From: a virus
DNA: 24,012 nucleotides
Virus record (IMG/VR): IMGVR_UViG_3300032516_000199
Span: 1 to 24,012 of that record
Direction: 5' to 3' (one strand)
Position 1 is the first letter of the stretch. Every line of letters starts with the position of its first letter. The notes below the pieces were generated by a model. It made no database searches, was not told the DNA's origin, and saw nothing but the letters and a program-made list of their open reading frames with translations. A program made the position numbers and the translations under genes. Positions 1 through 5,001 of this stretch are shown here, one piece after another.

Positions 1-49
1 TGCGTGCGAAGATACACGAAACGAACACGCAATACAAGGGGGGCGCAAC

Positions 50-289
50 ATGACTGCGGCGACAAACACTCGCAACGTGCGTACTTTCAGCAGCGGTGAC
101 TACATCTCAGGGCTCATGGCGGATCTGACACGTCGTGCGCTCGAGCTTCTAGACGCGCAACACAGCATCGTCGGACGGCTAGAGCACGATCGCGGCTATG
201 TGTTCTGCGGGGCATCCTGCGGCGACGAGCCTGCGGAGTTCGCCCACGTCGGCGTCCGAGTGGGCGAACTCCATTGCGTCGTCGGGTAG
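50..289 (+). CDS. possible convergent plus-strand gene (79 aa), uncertain
   Basis: An ATG at 50 follows AAGGGGGG at a workable distance (six-base spacer, CGCAAC) and opens a 79-codon frame. The first 55 residues look protein-like (MTAATNTRNVRTFSSGDYIS; LTRRALELLDAQHSIVGR), with a helix at about 22-45. The last third overlaps a likely minus-strand gene by 111 bases, and there the peptide is explained by the inverted repeat, so the true coding extent may differ. It could be the first sign of another transcription unit or a chance frame. No function is recognised. Bases 1-49 show no clear promoter. Confidence 0.35.
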   Translation: MTAATNTRNVRTFSSGDYISGLMADLTRRALELLDAQHSIVGRLEHDRGYVFCGASCGDEPAEFAHVGVRVGELHCVVG

Positions 290-409
290 TAGTCCGGCGT
301 GACGTGCCTGCCGATACCGGTGCTGGAAGATGCAGGCTTCTTCGTCTGTCAGATCCCAACTGGTTGTTGACTGGTCAGGCATGGACGATGGGGCTAGGCT
401 GTCCACCAC
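179..409 (-). CDS. small helical protein at the left end of the operon (76 aa)
   Basis: The frame is read from GTG at 409, with an AGG seven bases upstream, overlapping the preceding gene by 16 bases. An ATG at 382 (67 aa, MPDQSTTSWDLTDEEA), just after the preceding stop, is an equally plausible start. The protein is helical, with TDEEACIFQHRYRQARHAG, AMEFAHSDADVGELRRLV, and an ending AAGCPAEHIAAIVL. This looks like a small phage protein of unknown function with a helix-turn-like arrangement. A perfect inverted repeat lies inside it, at 235-272. Confidence 0.65.
   Translation of the reverse strand: MVDSLAPSSMPDQSTTSWDLTDEEACIFQHRYRQARHAGLLPDDAMEFAHSDADVGELRRLVAAGCPAEHIAAIVL
235..272. other. 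13-bp perfect inverted repeat with nested 4-bp stem
   Basis: Bases 235-247 (ggagttcgcccac) and 260-272 (gtgggcgaactcc) are exact reverse complements. The 12-base loop can itself pair (tcgg/ccga, loop cgt), giving a hairpin of about 17 pairs with one bulge. It lies inside the last minus-strand gene and just before the stop of the possible convergent gene. There is no T-run on either side. It might stop or slow transcription from both directions. Confidence 0.7.
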
Positions 410-585
410 GTTCGGCCTGAGCCGTGCTCGTCACGATCCTGGGGTTCGCGGTAGCCGACCTTGTCGCCCTTCCCTAGTGCGACGAGTGTGTCTTTGCCGT
501 CGTCGTCGGCTTCGACGAACAACGCGTATTCTTCGCCTGCTCCGAAGTTCGCTTTCACGATTGTTCCTGGGGCTGGCTTGGGCAT
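394..585 (-). CDS. small soluble protein (63 aa)
   Basis: The ATG at 585 is preceded by GGAGG four bases upstream. The open frame runs much farther upstream over the membrane-protein genes, but this ribosome binding site and the end of the 60-aa gene 15 bases before it fix the start. The protein begins MPKPAPGTIVKANFGAGEEY and reads as a compact beta domain (ALFVEADDDGKDTLVALG), ending in a charged, probably flexible tail with a double Trp. I see no enzymatic motif. Similar small proteins are known in actinobacterial phages with no assigned role. Confidence 0.72.
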   Translation of the reverse strand: MPKPAPGTIVKANFGAGEEYALFVEADDDGKDTLVALGKGDKVGYREPQDRDEHGSGRTWWTA

Positions 586-599
586 GATGCCTCCTTGTT

Positions 600-782
600 C
601 TAGGGGTTGGTGTTGCCGAACGGAACTGCGGGGTTCGTCCACAGGTGGACGGCGCCGCCGATAGCGACGACCAATGATGTGATCCATGCTTGTTGGTCGG
701 CGGTGATGTCCCATCCGAACAGGACGGCGCCTTGGACGATGAGGGTGATGATGCCGGTGAGTGCGGCGATCTTGGTGAGCAT
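600..782 (-). CDS. two-span membrane protein, holin-like (60 aa)
   Basis: The ATG at 782 has AAGGAG at a good distance, formed partly by the stop region of the 27-aa gene. The protein has one hydrophobic segment at about 6-24 (AALTGIITLIVQGAVLFGW), a short polar turn with TADQQ, and a second at about 32-48 (AWITSLVVAIGGAVHLW). The tail is short and polar (TNPAVPFGNTNP). Size, two spans and position after an endolysin suit a class II holin, which would open the membrane for the endolysin. This is the best holin candidate in the window, but holins lack a defining motif. Confidence 0.72.
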   Translation of the reverse strand: MLTKIAALTGIITLIVQGAVLFGWDITADQQAWITSLVVAIGGAVHLWTNPAVPFGNTNP

Positions 783-791
783 GGTTTCTCC

Positions 792-875
792 TTAGATGGC
801 GTTGGCGCCGGCTACGACGAGGATGACGGCGCAGACGGCGATGACGATCAGACAAATGTCGGCGAGCGAAAGCAT
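792..875 (-). CDS. 27-aa transmembrane microprotein
   Basis: A small frame starts at an ATG at 875 with AAAGGAG seven bases upstream and ends at 792. The product begins MLSLADICLIVIAVCAVILV and continues VAGANAI: one hydrophobic helix with an Asp near the N-terminus and two Cys. The stop is followed at once by AAGGAG serving the next ATG. Strong start signal, fit between neighbours and clean hydrophobic pattern support a real gene of minimal size. Holin-like or holin-regulating activity is an inference from location. Confidence 0.72.
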   Translation of the reverse strand: MLSLADICLIVIAVCAVILVVAGANAI

Positions 876-886
876 CGGGGCTCCTT

Positions 887-1132
887 TCAATGGATGATTT
901 CGGCGCAAATGGGAGTCACGATTGGCGGCATCTGGAGGTGCTGCCGCAGGATGATCTCGTTGATGTAGCGGCGCTGCTGGTTCGCTCGTTCGCAGCCGGC
1001 GATCTGCTCGGCCCGCCGGGACGAGTCAAGCTTTTGCGCGTACACGACGGAGAACAGGACGGTGAACGCGACCACACCGATCGTGATGATCGTGCACGCT
1101 TCGATCAGCATCAGCTTCGTTCGGTTGGTCAC
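887..1132 (-). CDS. single-pass membrane protein of the lysis region (81 aa)
   Basis: The GTG at 1132 overlaps the previous stop (GTGA), which decides the start against the longer frame above it. Residues 9-32 (LIEACTIITIGVVAFTVLFS in part) form a transmembrane helix. A basic stretch with Ser-Arg-Arg follows, then a helix EQIAGCERANQQRRYINEII with one Cys. The C-terminal end is Pro-rich and short. Similar one-span proteins with a Cys-Glu-Arg helix occur in actinobacterial phage lysis regions; their role is not established. A spanin-like or holin-regulating role is possible. Confidence 0.75.
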   Translation of the reverse strand: MTNRTKLMLIEACTIITIGVVAFTVLFSVVYAQKLDSSRRAEQIAGCERANQQRRYINEIILRQHLQMPPIVTPICAEIIH

Positions 1133-1293
1133 CCGGAACCTACCGTCGTTAACGCGAACACGATCGTCGCGACCGACACCGAAATACACAGGCTCACGAG
1201 AGCCCATATGAGCCGGTCGACTTTCGCCTCCACGATCCGGCATTCGGCTTCCAATTGCCCGACTCGGTGTGCCAGAATTTCATTGGTGGTCAC
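1129..1293 (-). CDS. small coiled-coil plus C-terminal membrane-anchor protein (XhlA-like, 54 aa)
   Basis: A GTG at 1293 starts a 54-aa protein. An in-frame TAA 12 bases upstream makes this the earliest possible start, and an AAAGG lies very close before it. The product opens MTTNEILAHRVGQLEAECRI, an amphipathic helix with heptad-like spacing, and then has one hydrophobic span (about residues 29-48, LIWALVSLCISVSVATIVFA). This is the layout of XhlA-type holin-associated proteins, which help phage lysis. Its stop overlaps the next start as GTGA. The frame and overlap are direct observations; the XhlA likeness is by architecture. Confidence 0.72.
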   Translation of the reverse strand: MTTNEILAHRVGQLEAECRIVEAKVDRLIWALVSLCISVSVATIVFALTTVGSG

Positions 1294-1360
1294 GACCTTT
1301 CGTTACCCATGCGTCTCTCGCTTCTGGGCGTCGCGACCCTGTTGATGGTTGTTTACATCG

Positions 1361-1864
1361 TTACAGCAGCGACGGATGTCTCCAGACGCCGACGAGCGGC
1401 ACGGGATGGTAGTTCAACGTGACTCGGTTCGGCGAGTGTTCGTTGCCGTTGGACGACCACACGGACGTTGTCGCGGTGCCTGCTTTGCGGCAAATGAACG
1501 TGTGGTCGGTGCTCGAGGCCGAGTGGCCGTTGATCGCGATGTCGCCCACCTGGTAGTTCGGCCCCGAGAGTTTCTTGCCGTGCTTTTGCAGCCAGGTGAT
1601 TTCGCTGCCGGTGTAGCCGTAGCCTGAGTAGCGGTATCCCAGCGGGTCGGCCATGTAGGTGCTGGTGTTGTGCATCGCCCACGCATAGACGAGCGCGATG
1701 TAGCCGCTGCAGTCGTTGACGTGCCGCTGCTCGGGCTGCACGTTGAAGCCACCGAACGGACGTTGTCGCGAGTAGTGCCATGCGAGCTGCTGTTTTTCGG
1801 CGCGCAGGCAGAAATCGCTCATTGCTTTGCGGACGTTCAGCTTTTGGGTTGGTGTGAGCGCCAA
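1361..1864 (-). CDS. endolysin, NlpC/P60-type cysteine peptidase (TTG start)
   Basis: I choose TTG at 1864 (167 aa): a GGAG five bases upstream overlaps the preceding stop (TAGGAG). The open frame farther upstream lies inside the propeller gene and gives a poor start. Catalytic features are C52 in NDCSGYIALVYAWA and H121 in TDHTFICRKAGT, with VGDIAIN before the His strand and SSNGNE (137-142) as the possible third polar site. This matches NlpC/P60-type hydrolases, which cleave peptide stems in peptidoglycan. There is no signal peptide and no separate cell-wall-binding domain, so export should depend on a holin. The small membrane genes just downstream supply candidates. Confidence 0.85.
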   Translation of the reverse strand: MALTPTQKLNVRKAMSDFCLRAEKQQLAWHYSRQRPFGGFNVQPEQRHVNDCSGYIALVYAWAMHNTSTYMADPLGYRYSGYGYTGSEITWLQKHGKKLSGPNYQVGDIAINGHSASSTDHTFICRKAGTATTSVWSSNGNEHSPNRVTLNYHPVPLVGVWRHPSLL

Positions 1865-1872
1865 CGTATCTC

Positions 1873-3240
1873 CTATCCGTAGCGGTAGATTTGCGGGACG
1901 AAGCCCAATTCCCACACGTCGATCGACCACGGCGTCGCTCCAGTTCCCTCCGGGTCAAAGGACGCATAGCCGATAAAAGAATGAGCTCCGTCGTACCATT
2001 TGACACGGTTGTTGTTCGAGTCGACGATGAAGATGTCGCCAGCCTGGTTCAGAACAACGCCGGATGCGGAATCGTATTTCGTTGAGTCGCCACCAGGCCC
2101 CACGTTCCCGAACGCCAGATCCTCGTAGACGAGCGTGTCGGACGAGTCGAACACGCTGTATCCGGAAACGTTCGTGACGTACAGGTTGTCGTCCGGGTCG
2201 AAGAACAGTTCGCCGTCGGGTGACGTTGACGTGCCCACCCAGGCTGCGCTCGTGAACTGCGACACGTATGTGCCTGCCGTGTCGAACTTCTGGATACGTC
2301 GCGGGGTTCCACTGTCTACGACGTAGACTTCGTCCTGGGAGTTGATCGCTATTCCGAACGGCGACCTTCCTGAGAACTGGCCGTTGCCGGTGCCGACCGA
2401 CCCGAACGTCGACACATACGCGCCGGACGAATCGAACTTGCGTATATAGCCGCCCTGCGGCGAGTTCTGAATGTCACAGACGTACAGGTTCCCGGCTGAG
2501 TCCTCCGCGAGCTGCCCGACCGAATACGACGTGTCGAAGTTGCCGCCCAACGCAATCCGTTTCCCGAACTTGAAATTGAGCGAAAGGTCGGAGCGGTTGA
2601 GCACGATCACGTGCTCATCCCAATATGGTGAGAGGCTCGTCGTGCGTGCCGTCTGCGTCAGGAACACATTCGTCTTGTCACGCGAAAGACGGACGGATCG
2701 GATGGAGTACATTGATGGGTTGGCCCAGAATCCGAGGTCGCCCAGCGTGTCGTCGCTCAGCCACACCATGTTGAGGCTCGACAGCAGCGTCGTGAAGTAC
2801 GTCGTGATCGAATTGCTGTAGTAGTCGATCCACCAGTCGAGGTTGAACGTGCCGGCGTCGGCGTTCGTGAATCCGGTCACTTCGAGGTAGTAGTCGCCGG
2901 CGGCAGGAACCCAGACGACCAGCCGCGAATACGCCGGCCCGTGGATTACGTCGTCTTCGTTGACGCCAAGCTCGACCAGGGTCGCAAGCGTCGACCCCTC
3001 GTAAATGCCGATCACAGTGTCGCCAGCCGGTGTGCCCGACGACGGCGCAGACGTCATCGCAGTGATGTTGCCGGGGCCGCTAACGGTGATCTTGTACCAC
3101 ACCGACGGTGTTCCATAGACGTTCGCGAGCGGATCGTTCGCACCGTCCGAGGTTGCCGAAGCGTTCGTCTCATCAACGAGCGATCCGTTGTCCGCGAGGG
3201 CGGTGGCGTTCGCGAACGCATCATTGGCAGGAGCAGGCAT
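1873..3240 (-). CDS. tail tip protein with NHL-type beta-propeller (likely receptor binding)
   Basis: This 455-aa protein begins with a beta-sandwich domain (PANDAFANATAL; YKITVSGPGNITAMTS; RLVVWVPAAGDYYLEVTG), a form of pre-peptidase-like carbohydrate- or protein-binding domain, to about residue 140. A spacer (about 140-230) follows. From about 250 to 440 it has NHL/six-bladed-propeller-like repeats: LAEDSAGNLYVCDI, IRKFDSSGAYVSTFG, FGIAINSQDEVYVVD, RIQKFDTAGTYVSQF, FFDPDDNLYVTN and GVVLNQAGDIFIVDSNNNRV. These repeats bind ligands on their open face. Its place last in the tail block, before the endolysin, fits a receptor-binding protein. The receptor is unknown. Confidence 0.83.
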   Translation of the reverse strand: MPAPANDAFANATALADNGSLVDETNASATSDGANDPLANVYGTPSVWYKITVSGPGNITAMTSAPSSGTPAGDTVIGIYEGSTLATLVELGVNEDDVIHGPAYSRLVVWVPAAGDYYLEVTGFTNADAGTFNLDWWIDYYSNSITTYFTTLLSSLNMVWLSDDTLGDLGFWANPSMYSIRSVRLSRDKTNVFLTQTARTTSLSPYWDEHVIVLNRSDLSLNFKFGKRIALGGNFDTSYSVGQLAEDSAGNLYVCDIQNSPQGGYIRKFDSSGAYVSTFGSVGTGNGQFSGRSPFGIAINSQDEVYVVDSGTPRRIQKFDTAGTYVSQFTSAAWVGTSTSPDGELFFDPDDNLYVTNVSGYSVFDSSDTLVYEDLAFGNVGPGGDSTKYDSASGVVLNQAGDIFIVDSNNNRVKWYDGAHSFIGYASFDPEGTGATPWSIDVWELGFVPQIYRYG

Positions 3241-3241
3241 C

Positions 3242-3673
3242 TCAGCGGCCGAACCCGAGGATCACGCCGAGCCCTTTCGCTCCGGTTCCGGCTGAGTCAA
3301 CGTCGATCGCGATTCGATCTCCCGTCGCCACGTCGTCTTTCGTCAGGTCGATGACCGACGCGGTGCCGGCCGTATACGACGTGTATTCGCTCGCGTCGAT
3401 CGTGACTTTCGTGCTCATTATGTCGACGGAATCGGTGACGTTCCGCAGCTGCACCGCCACCGTTCCCGACGACGACAGCGTCGTCACGTAAGCGTTGGCG
3501 CTCACCACGTTCAGGCCGTTCAGGTCGGAGCCGCACGCGAAGATGAACTGGCCGTCGCCGACCGCGAGCACCGAAATGTCGGACGTCACCTTGATTTCCA
3601 TCATCACGGGGTAGAGAGGATCTGATCCCTGCGGACGGTGGTCGCGACCGTGAACAGCATGGAGTTTCGCCAT
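3242..3673 (-). CDS. minor tail protein (143 aa)
   Basis: The protein starts at the ATG sharing a base with the previous stop. It opens with KLHAVHGRDHRPQGSDPLYP, a His/Gly/Asp-rich linker motif that often marks collagen-like or linker starts of actinobacterial phage tail proteins. The remainder is beta-rich (ISVLAVGDGQFIFACGSDLN, TVAVQLRNVTDSVDIMS, RIAIDVDSAGTGAKGLG), with the look of a jelly-roll domain that ends in a Gly-rich strand. The role is probably a tail tip or fibre-base component; I know no specific function. Confidence 0.75.
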   Translation of the reverse strand: MAKLHAVHGRDHRPQGSDPLYPVMMEIKVTSDISVLAVGDGQFIFACGSDLNGLNVVSANAYVTTLSSSGTVAVQLRNVTDSVDIMSTKVTIDASEYTSYTAGTASVIDLTKDDVATGDRIAIDVDSAGTGAKGLGVILGFGR

Positions 3674-5001
3674 CAGAACGGGCTCGTTCCGTAGTAGCCG
3701 GTCGGAGACACATCGAGGGTGAGGGTGACGTTAGGGACGCCCCCGCTGATCGGACCCGCCGCCTCATAGTGCACGCCCTCAACGTAAAAGTCGTCGTTGA
3801 AGCCGCCTCCGGTCGCTGACCCAGCCACGTTGTAGTGCGTCGTCTTCAGGTGAACGACGTCGGAGATGTCGACGCCGCACATCATCGCCCAGGTGGCCGT
3901 CCCGACCGACCCGGTTCGCCGTTGCGGCAGGATCGTCAGCTGGCCGACGCGGGTGCGTGGTGTCGCATAGTTGTCGCGATAATAGTTCGAGAACAGTTTG
4001 CAAACCGCGGTAGCGGACGAGTTGGCGGTGCCGCCCGCGGTAACGAGGTTCTCGGCCGACCAGGTACGCATCCCGTAGGCGGTGTGGCCCGAACTAGAGG
4101 TGGAGACGAGCGCGGACACGTCGGCGTCAACGATGTTCTGGGGTGTTGCGACCGCGGACGTGAATAGGTTGGCGTCATCGCGCACGACGGTCAGAGGCGG
4201 CGAGACCGGCACCACCGCCGTGCCCGCCGACACAGCAGTCACGTCGCCGGCCGACCAGCGAGTGAAATCCCACGCTGTCGAGGTTGCCGTCGTGTCCGGG
4301 TCGAAACGGGCGAGACGACCGTGGAACGCGAACGTGCCCGTCGAGTTGACATACACGTTCGAGACGCCTGGGAACTCGGCGTCGGCTGCGTCGAGGATCA
4401 CGTTCAGAGCCTGCGACCGACCGGGATAACGTGTTTGCTGCAGCTTCACGTTTCCCGTGAAAATCTGCCGCAGCCCGGACGGCCACGACGCCTGGTCGAG
4501 AACCTTGTTGATCCTCGTCTGCACCGCGTTGGTCGTCAGATCTTCGTTAAACTGGATTTCGCCGGCGACGACCTGGTCGCCCCAGTTGCCGTCGGCGGTC
4601 ATTTCCGCTGCACCCAGGATCGCCATCCCGTCGACGAGCTCGAGCCTGACGTTGGCATGGCGCTCCGTCACATACGGCACCCATTGGACAGACGAGATGA
4701 AGCCGCGAAAGAGCGTCGACCAGGCGGCCGTGAGCGGATTCTGCAGCGCTATCGCAGCCTGCTTCAGCGGCGCGATCCTCCCGTAGAACGTGCCGCCCGT
4801 GTTCGTCGGGTCGAAAGCTCCGGTCGTGTCGACGATGTCGATCGTCGCGACACCGGTGCCTGTTTTGTCGAGCTCGTAGGAGCGGCCCCGGTCAATCGAC
4901 CACGACGTCACCTTGTAGTCGACGTCGAGACGGTTCCACGTAGGCGCCTCCACCAGCGTGTTCGAGTCCAACGCAACACAGATTCCCTGCGGCGCCGCCA
5001 T
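3673..5001 (-). CDS. minor tail protein (distal tail / hub-like)
   Basis: This 442-aa protein starts at the ATG directly after the tape measure stop. It opens with a beta domain (WNRLDVDYKVTSWSIDRGRS) followed by GVATIDIVDTTGAFDPTN, a pattern common in actinobacterial phage minor tail proteins that bind the tail tip. Next come LFRGFISSVQWVPYV and LELVDGMAILGAAEM. The C-terminal half is Thr/Ser/Ala-rich with a final strand VPNVTLTLDVSPTG. The start and its position just after the tape measure fit a distal tail or hub protein. There is no visible enzyme motif. It ends in a TGATG overlap with the next gene. Confidence 0.83.
   Translation of the reverse strand: MAAPQGICVALDSNTLVEAPTWNRLDVDYKVTSWSIDRGRSYELDKTGTGVATIDIVDTTGAFDPTNTGGTFYGRIAPLKQAAIALQNPLTAAWSTLFRGFISSVQWVPYVTERHANVRLELVDGMAILGAAEMTADGNWGDQVVAGEIQFNEDLTTNAVQTRINKVLDQASWPSGLRQIFTGNVKLQQTRYPGRSQALNVILDAADAEFPGVSNVYVNSTGTFAFHGRLARFDPDTTATSTAWDFTRWSAGDVTAVSAGTAVVPVSPPLTVVRDDANLFTSAVATPQNIVDADVSALVSTSSSGHTAYGMRTWSAENLVTAGGTANSSATAVCKLFSNYYRDNYATPRTRVGQLTILPQRRTGSVGTATWAMMCGVDISDVVHLKTTHYNVAGSATGGGFNDDFYVEGVHYEAAGPISGGVPNVTLTLDVSPTGYYGTSPF

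Noticed and set aside
1294-1360. Six-codon frame (MGNERS) in the gap after the endolysin
   Set aside because: Too short and without a start signal; the gap shows no clear hairpin or promoter.
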